From: Lewinellaceae bacterium
GTDB lineage: Bacteria; Bacteroidota; Bacteroidia; Chitinophagales; Saprospiraceae
NCBI GenBank assembly: GCA_020636095.1
Contig: JACJYN010000005.1
Span: 372,001-436,000, forward strand
DNA length: 64,000 bases
Reading direction: 5' to 3'
Shown: piece by piece, positions 1 through 8,356 of the stretch
How the letters are laid out: each line of letters starts with the position of its first letter
Numbering within the stretch: the stretch's first letter is position 1
Notes under the pieces: generated by a model
Seen by the model: the letters and a program-made list of their open reading frames with translations, nothing else
Told to the model about the DNA's origin: nothing
The model's database searches: none
Program-made: the position numbers and the translations under genes

Positions 1-1
1 A

Positions 2-67
2 ACCCTGCAGGATAAGGTCGGAGATAAAGACGAAGTGTATGTCTTTCAGGCCCTGTCGGGGGGGTGA
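2..67 (+). CDS. MoaD/ThiS-family sulfur-carrier protein, C-terminal end only
   Basis: Only the last 21 codons are in the window, cut by the left edge. The peptide ends DEVYVFQALSGG followed by a stop. An acidic turn, a hydrophobic beta strand and a terminal Gly-Gly are the hallmark of the ubiquitin-like MoaD/ThiS family, whose diglycine is adenylated and thiocarboxylated to donate sulfur, for example to molybdopterin. A sulfur carrier a few hundred bases from a molybdenum enzyme operon is suggestive, but this one may serve another thiotransfer pathway. The call rests on a short C-terminus. Confidence 0.5.
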   Translation, partial: TLQDKVGDKDEVYVFQALSGG

Positions 68-280
68 GGGATATAATGGGGGGTGATGTAGTGATGTGGT
101 GAGTTCGCCAGGGAATCGGGAGTGTTCGAAATTCGGTGTTCGCTATTCGCAAATCACTGAAAATCAAGGGCGTTTTTCAGTAGACACAGACAATTGAACG
201 ATCTCGAATCCACCGCTCATCCCATCACCTTCTCACCGCCTCGCCTTCTAACCTCTCACTCCATCAACATACCCGTATCT

Positions 281-1360
281 ATGAAACTACTCGTCGGAAC
301 CTCCAAAGGCCTGGTCGTATACCACCGCGTCGCCTCTTCCTGGAAGGTCGAAAAGGCACATTTCATCGGCATGCCCATCTCTATGGTATACGCCGACCCA
401 CGGACTAATACCTGGTGGGTGGGCCTGGCGCACCGCCACTGGGGGCAGAAGCTGCACCATTCTCAGGATGAAGGGCGGAGCTGGCAGGCAGTGCCCATGC
501 CCAAATACCCCGCTGGCGCCGAATACCGGCCGGGTAAGCCCGCTGTTTTGAAAAAAGTATGGTGTATGCAACAGGCAGGCCCCCGCCGCCCCGGCGGCCT
601 GTGGCTGGGTACCGAACCCGGCGGCTTGTTCTACAGCGCAGACAACGGCCGGCACTTCGAACTGGTAGAGAGCCTGTGGAACCACCCCAGCCGCCTGGAT
701 GAAAACCAGTGGTTTGGAGCAGGGCGGGACTATCCTTTTATCCATTCCATTGTAGTAGACCCCCGGGATGAAAACCATGTCTATATCGCCGTCAGCTGCG
801 CCGGCGTGTTTGAAACTAAGGATGGTGGAAAAAGCTGGGCGCCCTGCAATACCGGGCTGGTGGCGGCCTATTTGCCCAACCCCAACGTGGAAGTCGGCCA
901 CGACCCCCACCTCCTGCTGGCCTGCCGGGCCCATCCTGATGTGATCTGGCAGCAAAATCACTGCGGTATTTTCCGCACCACCAACGGCGGCCAAAACTGG
1001 GATAACGTAACCGATAAGAACGGCCTGGCTGATTACGGCTTTGCCCTGGCCATCGACGAGGAAGACCCGGATAAGGCCTGGGTCATCCCCGCCGTCAGCG
1101 ATGAGATGCGGGTGGCGCCCGATCTGGCGCTTTGCGTCTGCCGCACCGAAGACGGCGGCCGCTCCTGGCAAGCGCTGCGCAGGGGCCTGCCACAGGATCA
1201 TTGCTTCGACATAGTTTTTCGCCATTCGCTGGCTAAGCAGCACAACGTGCTGGCTTTTGGCGCCACTACCGGCAACCTTTTTCTTTCGGAAGATTACGGC
1301 GACAGTTGGTCCTGCGTATCTTCTCACCTGGCCAGAATTGATGCTGTTACTTTTGCCTGA
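281..1360 (+). CDS. BNR/Asp-box repeat beta-propeller protein (sialidase-like fold)
   Basis: The 359-residue protein has about six Asp-box motifs of the type SxDxGxxW (SQDEGRSW, SADNGRHF, TKDGGKSW, TTNGGQNW, TEDGGRSW, SEDYGDSW), which mark turns of a beta-propeller. There is no signal peptide, so it is probably cytoplasmic. The start at MKLLVGTSKG is preferred over an upstream ATG because the propeller begins at once and the upstream 29 residues are Ser/Pro/His-rich with no fold signal. Catalytic sialidase residues cannot be confirmed, so 'exo-alpha-sialidase' would be an over-call. It follows the diglycine protein by about 210 bases and may be functionally paired with it. Confidence 0.75.
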   Translation: MKLLVGTSKGLVVYHRVASSWKVEKAHFIGMPISMVYADPRTNTWWVGLAHRHWGQKLHHSQDEGRSWQAVPMPKYPAGAEYRPGKPAVLKKVWCMQQAGPRRPGGLWLGTEPGGLFYSADNGRHFELVESLWNHPSRLDENQWFGAGRDYPFIHSIVVDPRDENHVYIAVSCAGVFETKDGGKSWAPCNTGLVAAYLPNPNVEVGHDPHLLLACRAHPDVIWQQNHCGIFRTTNGGQNWDNVTDKNGLADYGFALAIDEEDPDKAWVIPAVSDEMRVAPDLALCVCRTEDGGRSWQALRRGLPQDHCFDIVFRHSLAKQHNVLAFGATTGNLFLSEDYGDSWSCVSSHLARIDAVTFA

Positions 1361-1509
1361 ACCTTTTTTCTGCTTTGTTGTTCCAACTTCCAATATGGTT
1401 AAAACAGGTTAAACGTAACTTCCTCTCATTCCCTCCCCAATCCGGGAAATTATATTCTCTCCACCACTTTATCTGGAATTTTTTACTCTGAATAGTTAAA
1501 AAAGCTTAT

Positions 1510-1533
1510 AAATTAGAATTTATTTTCTAATTT
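1510..1533. promoter_or_regulatory. Inverted repeat upstream of coxM, possible operator
   Basis: AAATTAGAA (1510-1518) and TTCTAATTT (1525-1533) form a perfect 9-base inverted repeat with a 6-base spacer, 31 bases before the coxM start. The surrounding ~200 bases between the propeller gene and coxM are very AT-rich and must contain the operon promoter. The repeat could bind a dimeric regulator or be a chance palindrome in AT-rich DNA. Confidence 0.35.
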
Positions 1534-1564
1534 AGGGCCATGTTTAATTTTTAAATCCAGAAAC

Positions 1565-2440
1565 ATGATACCTGCAACATTCGATTACGCCGCTCCGCAG
1601 AGCCTGGAAGAGGCTTTTTCTCTGCTGGAGCAACACGGCGATGAAGCCAAGATCCTTGCAGGTGGCCATAGCCTGATACCAATGATGAAACTGAGGTTTG
1701 CCTCACCGGAATTTTTGATTGACATCAATAATATACCGGGGCTTTCCTACATCAAGGAAGAGGATGGTTACCTGAAGATCGGGGCGATGACGAGGGAGTC
1801 CGAACTGGAGACCTCAAAAGTCATTCACGCCAAGTATCCCATTTTTCTTGATGCGACCAAGCTGATCGCCGATCCTCAGGTTCGCAACATGGGCACGCTC
1901 GGAGGCAATCTCGCCCACGGGGATGCCGCCAACGACCATCCTGCCCTCATGATGGCCATGCGGGCGGAAGTTGTCATCAGCAGTGCTGAGGGGCATCGCG
2001 CGGTGCCCATCGACGAATTTTTCTACGGATTCTACATGACGGCCGTGCAGCCCAATGAGATTCTCACCGAAATCCGCATACCGGTTCCCGGGCCGGGCAC
2101 CGGCAATGCGTACCACAAGCTGGAACGAAAAGTTGGCGATTATGCTACAGCTGGCGCCGCTGTTCAAATCACCCTCGACCAGCAGGGCGTTTGTACCTAC
2201 GCCGGCATCGGCCTGACCAACGTCAACCCGACGCCGATGAGGGCCGCCCGCTCCGAAGAGGTGCTGGTAGGGCACAAACCGGATGCGGAAAGAATTGAAC
2301 TGGCGGGGCAATACGCCTCTGAAGACTGCAGCCCTTCGTCCGACCTGCGGGGCGATGAAGAATATAAGCGCGCCATGGTAAAAGTGCTGACCAAACGCAT
2401 GATCACCAAAGCTATTGAGAGAGCTCATTCAAAAGGCTAA
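1565..2440 (+). CDS. coxM: CO dehydrogenase medium subunit, FAD-binding
   Basis: The flavoprotein subunit of the aerobic Mo/Cu CO dehydrogenase passes electrons from the 2Fe-2S subunit via FAD to the respiratory chain. The 291-residue length is typical. The FAD_binding_5 domain fills the first ~175 residues, with [13 protein letters not shown] near residue 32 and [13 protein letters not shown] near residue 115, both FAD pyrophosphate-binding loops of this family. The CO_deh_flav_C domain follows. It is the first gene of a same-strand series coxM-coxS-coxL-coxG-coxD-coxE-coxF, with coxS 14 bases downstream. Assignment to CODH rather than another xanthine dehydrogenase-family enzyme depends on the neighbouring CoxL. 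Confidence 0.93.
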   Translation: MIPATFDYAAPQSLEEAFSLLEQHGDEAKILAGGHSLIPMMKLRFASPEFLIDINNIPGLSYIKEEDGYLKIGAMTRESELETSKVIHAKYPIFLDATKLIADPQVRNMGTLGGNLAHGDAANDHPALMMAMRAEVVISSAEGHRAVPIDEFFYGFYMTAVQPNEILTEIRIPVPGPGTGNAYHKLERKVGDYATAGAAVQITLDQQGVCTYAGIGLTNVNPTPMRAARSEEVLVGHKPDAERIELAGQYASEDCSPSSDLRGDEEYKRAMVKVLTKRMITKAIERAHSKG

Positions 2441-2454
2441 AAACTAAATTAAAA

Positions 2455-2958
2455 ATGAAGAAAGAAATTACCATATCGGTCAACGGGGAGAAGCACACCC
2501 TCGAAGTCGAACCCCGGACACTGCTGGTGCACGTCATCCGGGAACACCTGCGCCTCACCGGCACTCACATTGGCTGCGATACCAGCAGCTGCGGAGCCTG
2601 CACCGTCTTGTTGAATGGGAAATCCGTCAAATCCTGCACCATACTGGCTGTTCAGGCCAACGGCAAGGAGGTTTCCACCGTCGAAGGCATGGCCACTGCC
2701 GATGGCCTGCATCCTTTGCAGGAAGGTTTCAAGGAAAATCACGGGTTGCACTGTGGCTTCTGCACTCCTGGCATGTTGATGCGGGCGGCGGAACTGCTGG
2801 AAAATAATCCCAACCCAACAGAAGAAGAGATCCGCTGGGGCATTTCGGGCAACTTGTGCCGCTGTACGGGTTATAACAACATCGTGAAAGCCATTCAGTA
2901 TGCAGGCGCTAAGATGAGAGGCGAAGAAACGCCTTCCACTGAGCCGGAGTTTGTGTAG
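2455..2958 (+). CDS. coxS: CO dehydrogenase small subunit, two 2Fe-2S clusters
   Basis: This 167-residue iron-sulfur subunit carries electrons from the Mo/Cu site to FAD. The N-terminal plant-ferredoxin-like domain has Cys41, Cys46, Cys49 and Cys61 (CDTSSCGAC and the later Cys). The C-terminal helical domain has Cys100, Cys103, Cys135 and Cys137 ([18 protein letters not shown]). All eight ligands expected for two 2Fe-2S clusters are present. It sits directly after coxM. A 98-base spacer rich in TTCGC-type repeats separates it from coxL. Confidence 0.95.
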   Translation: MKKEITISVNGEKHTLEVEPRTLLVHVIREHLRLTGTHIGCDTSSCGACTVLLNGKSVKSCTILAVQANGKEVSTVEGMATADGLHPLQEGFKENHGLHCGFCTPGMLMRAAELLENNPNPTEEEIRWGISGNLCRCTGYNNIVKAIQYAGAKMRGEETPSTEPEFV

Positions 2959-2962
2959 GTAG

Positions 2963-3020
2963 TTCGCTGTTCGCTCGCGAACCCGCGAATAGCGAACCTG
3001 CAAACCGCGAACCCGCGAAC
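2963..3020. repeat. TTCGC-type short inverted/direct repeats between coxS and coxL
   Basis: The spacer holds ttcgctgttcgc and gcgaatagcgaa (11 of 12 bases pair) followed by two gcgaacccgcgaa-like direct copies. The same ttcgcNNttcgc pattern recurs in other intergenic gaps of this window near positions 139-150, 26665-26680, 26760-26772 and 34758-34775, so it looks like a dispersed low-complexity repeat rather than a cox-specific signal. It would fold in the mRNA between two operon genes. Confidence 0.6.
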
Positions 3021-3056
3021 AAATCCATTTGTATTCATCTTCAATTTTAATAAGAA

Positions 3057-5423
3057 ATGATTAAATGTAAAACATCCAAAGAAATAGGCGGAATGGGCCA
3101 CTCCCTCAAGCGGAAGGAGGACGCACGTTTCATCCAGGGCAAGGGGCACTACGTGGATGACATCCAACTGCCGGGCATGCTCCACATGGACATCGTCCGC
3201 AGCCCGTATGCCTATGCCAAAATAAAAAGCATCAATGCCGAAGAGGCTCTGAAGATACCCGGCGTGGTCGCTGTGGTGACGGGCAAAGACCTGGAAAAGT
3301 ACAACCTGCACTGGATGCCGACCCTCATGTCGGATACCCAGATGGTGCTGCCCACCGACACCGTGATGTACCAGGCTCAGGAAGTCGCCGCCGTAATCGC
3401 TACCGACCGCTACGCCGCCCGCGATGGCAAGGAAGCGGTCATGGTGGAATACGAGCCGATGAAGCCGGTCATCGACCCGTACAAGTCGCTCGCCCCGGAT
3501 GCACCGGTGCTGAGAACCGACAAGGAAGGCAAGAAGGACAACCACATCTGGCACTGGGAAGTGGGTGATAAGGAAGCTACCGAAAAGTTATTCAGTGAAG
3601 CGGAGGTAGTCGTCAAGGAGCAAATGCACATTCCCCGGATTCACGTGGCCTCTATCGAGACCTGTGGCTGTGTGGCCGATTACGACAAGATCAACAACCA
3701 CCTCACCATGTATATGACCACGCAGGCCCCGCACGCCATCCGCACGGTAATTGCCCTGGTGGCGGGCCATGTGGGCCTGACGGAGGAAAAAATCCGGGTG
3801 ATCTCTCCCGATATCGGGGGAGGATTCGGCGGCAAAGTGCCGGTATATCCGGGCTATGTGATCGCCATCGCCGTTTCCTTCCTGGTGGGCAAGCCGGTGA
3901 AGTGGGTGGAAGACCGCAGCGAGAACCTGCAGGCCGATTCCTTCGCCCGCGATTACCACATTACCGTTGAAATGGCGGGCACTAAGGCGGGCAAGATCCT
4001 GGGCACCCGCTTTAAGATTCTGGCCGACCATGGCTATACCGACGCTGCCGCCAACCCTTCCAAGTTTCCGACGGGCATGTTTTCTATCGGCACGGGGTCC
4101 TACGATTACCAGACCACCTTTATGGAAGCGGATGCTGTTTATACCAACAAACCGCCTGGAGGGGTGGCCTATCGCTGCTCCTTCCGCGTAACGGAAGCTG
4201 TTCACGCCATCGAGCGCATTACGGACCGCTTTGCTTTCGAGATCGGCAAAGACCCGGCGGCGCTGCGGATGGAAAACTTCATTAAAAAGGAAGACTTTCC
4301 CTGGAAATCTCCCACGGGTTGGGAATACGACAGCGGCGACTACCACGCCGGCCTGAAATTGGCCATGGACACGGTAGGCTACGACGAACTCCGCAAAGAA
4401 CAGGCCGAGAAACGCAAACGTGGCGAGCTGATGGGCATTGGCATCTCTACCTTTACAGAGATAGTGGGCGCCGGGCCGTCCAAAGACTTCGACATCCTGG
4501 GCATCAAGATGTTCGACAGTGCGGAAATCCGCGTACATCCCACCGGCAAAGCCATAGCCCGGTTCGGCACCAAGTCTCAGGGGCAGGGGCATGAAACGAC
4601 TTATGCGCAGATCATCGCCGAAGAGTTGGGTATTCCAGCTGAGAATATACAGGTTGAGGAAGGCGATACCGATACCGCCCCCTACGGACTGGGAACGTAT
4701 GCCAGCCGCAGTACGCCGACCGCCGGCGCCGCCGCCGCCGTAGCCGCCCGCAAGTTGCGGGACAAGGCCAGGAAGATCGCTGCTTACCTTTTGGAGGTGA
4801 GCGAGGACGACCTGGAGTGGGAACCGGGCAAATTCTTCGTCAAGGGCGCGCCGGAAAAAGCCAAGACCATACAGGAGATCGTCTTTGCCGCCTACACCAA
4901 CCACCCTCAGGGTATGGAAGCAGGCTTTGAAGCCACCCACTATTACGACCCGCCCAACCTGACTTTCCCATCCGGCGCCTACATCTGCATCGTGGATATT
5001 GATAAGGAGACCGGGGAGATCAAGGTGCGCCGCTTTGTCGCTATCGACGACTGCGGCAATATCATCAACCCCATGATCGTGCAGGGGCAGGTACACGGCG
5101 GGCTCACTCAGGGCATCGCTCCGGCCATGTACGAAGAGCTGATCTACGACGAAGACGGCAACATCCTCAACGGTACCTTTATGGATTACCTGGTGCCCAC
5201 GGCGGTGGAGTCTCCGAGCTGGGAGACCGGCCATACCGTTACCCCCTCGCCGCACCACCCGATCGGCGCCAAAGGGGTAGGGGAGTCGCCCACGGTAGGC
5301 GCTCCGCCGGCTATTGCCAACGCCATTGTCGATGCCCTTTCGCCGTACGGCATTACCCACCTCGATATTCCGATTACGCCCTTTAAGGTGTGGAAGGCGT
5401 TGCGGGAGAAGGGGGTGAATTGA
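3057..5423 (+). CDS. coxL: CO dehydrogenase large subunit, form I, Mo/Cu active site
   Basis: This catalytic subunit oxidises CO with water to CO2, two protons and two electrons at a [CuSMoO2] centre with molybdopterin cytosine dinucleotide. The 788-residue length is typical. AYRCSFR at residues 371-377 is the active-site loop that defines form I CODH; Cys374 corresponds to the copper ligand (Cys388 in Oligotropha). The conserved Glu743 in GAKGVGES is the base near Mo. Long stretches such as FTEIVGAGPSK, GTKSQGQGHETTYAQII and APYGLGTY match the known CoxL pattern. Form II proteins have AYRGAGR in the same loop, so a generic aldehyde-oxidase relative is unlikely. It is flanked by coxS and coxG. 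Confidence 0.96.
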   Translation: MIKCKTSKEIGGMGHSLKRKEDARFIQGKGHYVDDIQLPGMLHMDIVRSPYAYAKIKSINAEEALKIPGVVAVVTGKDLEKYNLHWMPTLMSDTQMVLPTDTVMYQAQEVAAVIATDRYAARDGKEAVMVEYEPMKPVIDPYKSLAPDAPVLRTDKEGKKDNHIWHWEVGDKEATEKLFSEAEVVVKEQMHIPRIHVASIETCGCVADYDKINNHLTMYMTTQAPHAIRTVIALVAGHVGLTEEKIRVISPDIGGGFGGKVPVYPGYVIAIAVSFLVGKPVKWVEDRSENLQADSFARDYHITVEMAGTKAGKILGTRFKILADHGYTDAAANPSKFPTGMFSIGTGSYDYQTTFMEADAVYTNKPPGGVAYRCSFRVTEAVHAIERITDRFAFEIGKDPAALRMENFIKKEDFPWKSPTGWEYDSGDYHAGLKLAMDTVGYDELRKEQAEKRKRGELMGIGISTFTEIVGAGPSKDFDILGIKMFDSAEIRVHPTGKAIARFGTKSQGQGHETTYAQIIAEELGIPAENIQVEEGDTDTAPYGLGTYASRSTPTAGAAAAVAARKLRDKARKIAAYLLEVSEDDLEWEPGKFFVKGAPEKAKTIQEIVFAAYTNHPQGMEAGFEATHYYDPPNLTFPSGAYICIVDIDKETGEIKVRRFVAIDDCGNIINPMIVQGQVHGGLTQGIAPAMYEELIYDEDGNILNGTFMDYLVPTAVESPSWETGHTVTPSPHHPIGAKGVGESPTVGAPPAIANAIVDALSPYGITHLDIPITPFKVWKALREKGVN

Positions 5424-5475
5424 GGGAAGGAATGAAGGAATGAAGGAATGAAGGAACGAGGGAATGAAGGATTGA
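5424..5475. repeat. 8-base tandem repeat (ggaatgaa) after coxL
   Basis: Immediately after the coxL stop there are about four imperfect copies of an 8-base unit, ggaatgaa, followed by degenerate copies (ggaacgag, ggaatgaa). On the minus strand this reads as ttcattcc, similar to the (ttca)n tails of intergenic repeats at 30841, 33600 and 61981. Confidence 0.6.
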
Positions 5476-5505
5476 ATAATTGGCTGCCTCGGTTTAGGGG
5501 GGGAT

Positions 5506-5554
5506 AGGTTTGAGAACCTTACACCCAGCCCCACCTGGATAGGTTCTTAAACCT
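5506..5554. promoter_or_regulatory. Stem-loop between coxL and coxG
   Basis: aggtttgagaacct (5506-5519) pairs with aggttcttaaacct (5541-5554) at 13 of 14 positions. The hairpin lies 31 bases before the coxG start. It may attenuate or process the transcript between the structural genes (coxMSL) and the assembly genes (coxGDEF). There is no run of T after it, so it is not a classical terminator. Confidence 0.4.
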
Positions 5555-5585
5555 GGTGTACCGGGGCAGCTTCAAATAAAAAAAA

Positions 5586-6119
5586 ATGAAGACTACAATA
5601 GAAAAAAACTTCCAGGTCGAACAGCCCATATCCAAAGTATGGGAATACCTCAGCGACCCAACTAAGATCGTCACCTGCGTGCCGGGCGCCAGCCTGACCG
5701 ACACCATCGATGAGGACAACTACAAGGGTGAAGTCAGCCTGAAGTTCGGCCCGGTAAAGGCCAAGTACAACGGGCAGATCACGTTCCAGGAAAGAGATGC
5801 CGAGAACTACAAGATGCAACTGCTGGGCAAAGGCCTGGACTCCAAAGGCAAAGGCAGCGCCGACATGCTGATGAATGGCGTGCTGGTGGAAAATGACGGC
5901 AAAACCGATGTGACCTGCACCATGGAAGTGACCATCACCGGCATGCTCGCGCAGTTCGGTTCCCGCCTCATCAATGATGTTTCCGGTTCGGTGTTCGACC
6001 AGTTTGTGGACAACTTCAAGGCCAAGCTGGCCGGTGGCGAGGTAGACAACACCCTCAAGGCGGGCTCCATGGTGGGAACGGTGGTGAAGGGGATATTTGG
6101 GAAGAATAAAGATGCCTAA
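5586..6119 (+). CDS. coxG: CoxG, SRPBCC-fold CO dehydrogenase accessory protein
   Basis: The 177-residue START-like (SRPBCC) protein is of the CoxG family, which in carboxidotrophs is linked to anchoring CODH at the membrane. The N-terminus (FQVEQPISKVWEYLSDP, then CVPGASLTD) is the standard CoxG opening and is followed by the curved beta-sheet region with FGPVKAKYNG. The C-terminus has a short hydrophobic, Gly-rich stretch (GSMVGTVVKGIFG) that could touch the membrane. The next gene overlaps its end by 8 bases, so the two are translationally coupled. Confidence 0.88.
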   Translation: MKTTIEKNFQVEQPISKVWEYLSDPTKIVTCVPGASLTDTIDEDNYKGEVSLKFGPVKAKYNGQITFQERDAENYKMQLLGKGLDSKGKGSADMLMNGVLVENDGKTDVTCTMEVTITGMLAQFGSRLINDVSGSVFDQFVDNFKAKLAGGEVDNTLKAGSMVGTVVKGIFGKNKDA

Positions 6120-7014
6120 GCCCCCTTTTATTGTGAAAGACTTGATCAAAGACACAGAGACGATCACCCGGGGCCTCAGCCAGTTGGGGTATGTAGCGGA
6201 CGAAGAGTTGGCCACCATACTCTTTCTCATGCTGCGCCTGGGCAAGCCGCTCCTGCTGGAGGGGCATCCGGGGGTAGGAAAGACCGAGGTGGCCAATGTA
6301 CTGGCGGCTTATCTCAACACCGACATCATCCGGTTGCAATGCTACGAAGGGCTGGATGTAAATTCCGCCGTTTACGAGTGGAATTATCAGAAGCAGTTGC
6401 TTTCCATCAAGATCCAGGAAGCCACCGACAAGACGGAAGCGGAGAAGGAGGCGCACATATTCGGCGAGGAGTTCCTGCTGAAGCGCCCCCTGCTGCAGTC
6501 CATCACCCAACCGAAGCGGGCGCCTGTTCTGCTAATCGATGAGATCGACCGGGCGGACGAGGAGTTCGAGGCCTTTCTGCTGGAGCTGTTGTCCGCCTTT
6601 CAGATCAGCATACCGGAGTTGGGAACCATCAAGGCGGTGCACCGGCCGTTGGTGGTTCTGACTTCCAACCGCACCCGGGAGCTCAGCGACGCCCTCAAGC
6701 GGCGCTGCCTCTATCACTGGGTCCACTTCCCGGATGAAGGGAAGGAGCGGCGTATCGTACAGAAGCACCTGCCGGATATAGAGGAACAGTTGCTCACGAG
6801 GGTGATTCGCGCGGTGCAGGCCATCCGGCAGCAGAAGCTGGAGAAGACGCCCGGCATCGCTGAAACACTCGACTGGGTGCAGGGCCTGCAGGCTTTGGGC
6901 TTCAAAGAGCTGACCGAAGAGGCCATGGCCAAAAGCCTGGGCTGCCTGCTCAAGTCGGCTAAGGATATTGAGCGGGTGAAGGCGGAGGGGCTGGAAGCCT
7001 TAACCGAACCCTGA
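6112..7014 (+). CDS. coxD: CoxD, MoxR-type AAA+ ATPase for CODH active-site maturation
   Basis: This 300-residue AAA+ protein has Walker A GHPGVGKT at residues 51-58, Walker B LLIDEIDRAD at 140-149 and a sensor region LTSNRTRELSDALKRRC. CoxD of Oligotropha is required to add the bridging sulfur to the Mo site, giving a precursor later loaded with copper. ATG 6112 is chosen because it overlaps the coxG stop and gives the usual MoxR length; the ORF could be read from 6097. MoxR ATPases commonly work with a VWA partner, here coxE. Confidence 0.92.
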   Translation: MPKPPFIVKDLIKDTETITRGLSQLGYVADEELATILFLMLRLGKPLLLEGHPGVGKTEVANVLAAYLNTDIIRLQCYEGLDVNSAVYEWNYQKQLLSIKIQEATDKTEAEKEAHIFGEEFLLKRPLLQSITQPKRAPVLLIDEIDRADEEFEAFLLELLSAFQISIPELGTIKAVHRPLVVLTSNRTRELSDALKRRCLYHWVHFPDEGKERRIVQKHLPDIEEQLLTRVIRAVQAIRQQKLEKTPGIAETLDWVQGLQALGFKELTEEAMAKSLGCLLKSAKDIERVKAEGLEALTEP

Positions 7015-7048
7015 TTTTTTTTCTTTTGATGGGATGCTGTTGATGCTT

Positions 7049-7161
7049 GTTCCATCTCCGTTCCGGTGATGGAACGATTCTACGGCGGCCTTCGGGCGGC
7101 TGATGCTATAGCATCAATGGCCCGAAGGGGCCAGTATCACCTGGTTTTCGCGAAGCGAAAC
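7049..7161 (+). other. Cluster of stem-loops in the coxD-coxE spacer
   Basis: The 196-base gap between coxD and coxE holds several small hairpins in about 110 bases: gttccatc/gatggaac (7049-7075), the perfect palindrome tgatgctatagcatca (7101-7116), ggcccgaaggggcc (7119-7132) and gttttcgc/gcgaaac (7144-7161), with a ggccttcgggc element between. Every other junction from coxG to coxF overlaps, so this long structured spacer stands out. It could control coxE translation or mRNA stability; a small protein is not supported. Confidence 0.5.
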
Positions 7162-7210
7162 AAGGGGAGTATCCACTTACTTAGCATCCTTTTAAAACGG
7201 CCAGCAAAAA

Positions 7211-8356
7211 ATGTCAGAACGCCCACATGTATCTTCCTACGCCAGCATCACCGAGGCCGTCATCGGCTTCGCACATCTGTTGCGGCAGGAAGGCTGGACG
7301 GTGGGTGTACAGGAGACGCAGGACGCGCTGGTGGCTGCCTCGAATGGCACATTGGACAAGCCGGATACCTTCAAATATGCACTGAAAGCGATCTTTTGCA
7401 TCAACAAAGAGGAAAGTGAGCGCTTCGAACCCTTTTTCGAGCGCTTCTGGGGGAAGCGTAAGGGCGCCGTCAAAAGCCGGATAACGTACAAGAACCAGTC
7501 GAACATCCAGCGAAAATCACCGGGTTCGCTGGTTTGGATGGGCCAGGGGAAGAACGAAGAAGAGAGCCGGGAAGAAGGAAAGAACGTTTCGGGCGCCAAT
7601 AAAATAGAACGGCTGCGGCAGACCGATTTTTCGAAGGTTGAGGAAATGGACAGCGAACTGCTGGAAGAGCTGGCCCTTCAGCTGTGGAAGCAGATGAGCC
7701 TGCGTATGAAGCGGCGGCTTAAAGCATCTGCCCGTCAGGGGAAAATCGACCTGCGGCAGACCATTCGCGCCAGCATCCGTTTCGGGGGCGATCCCCTCGA
7801 CTTGCGCCGCAGGAGGAGGATACCCCGCCGTCAGCGGTTGGCCATCCTGCTGGACGTAAGTGGTTCGATGGACAAGTACAGCTTTTTCCTCCTGCGCTTC
7901 ATCTGGACGCTGCGCGCCCACTTCGAACAGGTGGAAGCTTTTATTTTCAGCACGAACCTGGTGCGCATTACCGACTATCTGGACTCCAAGGATTTGGGGC
8001 GCACCCTGGCGCTGCTCACTGCCCGTGCCCACAACTGGTCAAGCGGAACGAAGATCGGAATGTGCCTCCAGCAATTTAACGAACATTACGCCAAGCAGGT
8101 ATTGTCAGGCAGTTCCACTGTAATTGTGCTCAGCGATGGGCTGGACACCGGAGAGCCGGAACTGCTGGCGGGCGAGTTGGCTCGGATCAAACAGCGCACC
8201 CGCCGGCTGATCTGGCTCAACCCGCTTAAAGGCATGCAGGGCTATGAACCCATCGCCAAGGGCATGAGCGCCGCCCTGCCGGAGATCGACGTTTTTAACT
8301 CAGCTCACAACCTGAATAGCTTGCTGGAGCTGGAAAATTATTTGACCCATGTTTAA
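7211..8356 (+). CDS. coxE: CoxE, von Willebrand factor A domain protein
   Basis: This 381-residue VWA_CoxE family protein acts with CoxD in CODH maturation; in Oligotropha CoxE and CoxF are tied to copper insertion into the Mo site. The MIDAS metal-binding motif is DVSGSMD at residues 215-221, followed by IVLSDGLDTGE. The first ~200 residues are charged and Arg/Lys-rich around the link to the VWA domain (RRRRRIPRRQRLAILLD). Its last bases overlap coxF by 8, so coxE and coxF are translationally coupled. The start follows the hairpin-rich spacer. Confidence 0.92.
   Translation: MSERPHVSSYASITEAVIGFAHLLRQEGWTVGVQETQDALVAASNGTLDKPDTFKYALKAIFCINKEESERFEPFFERFWGKRKGAVKSRITYKNQSNIQRKSPGSLVWMGQGKNEEESREEGKNVSGANKIERLRQTDFSKVEEMDSELLEELALQLWKQMSLRMKRRLKASARQGKIDLRQTIRASIRFGGDPLDLRRRRRIPRRQRLAILLDVSGSMDKYSFFLLRFIWTLRAHFEQVEAFIFSTNLVRITDYLDSKDLGRTLALLTARAHNWSSGTKIGMCLQQFNEHYAKQVLSGSSTVIVLSDGLDTGEPELLAGELARIKQRTRRLIWLNPLKGMQGYEPIAKGMSAALPEIDVFNSAHNLNSLLELENYLTHV

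Noticed and set aside
281..1360. Calling the propeller protein a sialidase
   Set aside because: Asp boxes show the fold only; the catalytic Arg triad and Tyr/Glu pair cannot be identified and there is no secretion signal.
3588..5534. 648-codon open frame on the minus strand across coxL
   Set aside because: It is antisense to the highly conserved coxL gene; its translation is basic and low-complexity and matches nothing recognised.
7066..7419. 117-codon plus-strand frame before coxE
   Set aside because: It covers the hairpin-rich spacer and then overlaps coxE in another frame; no domain or conserved pattern.
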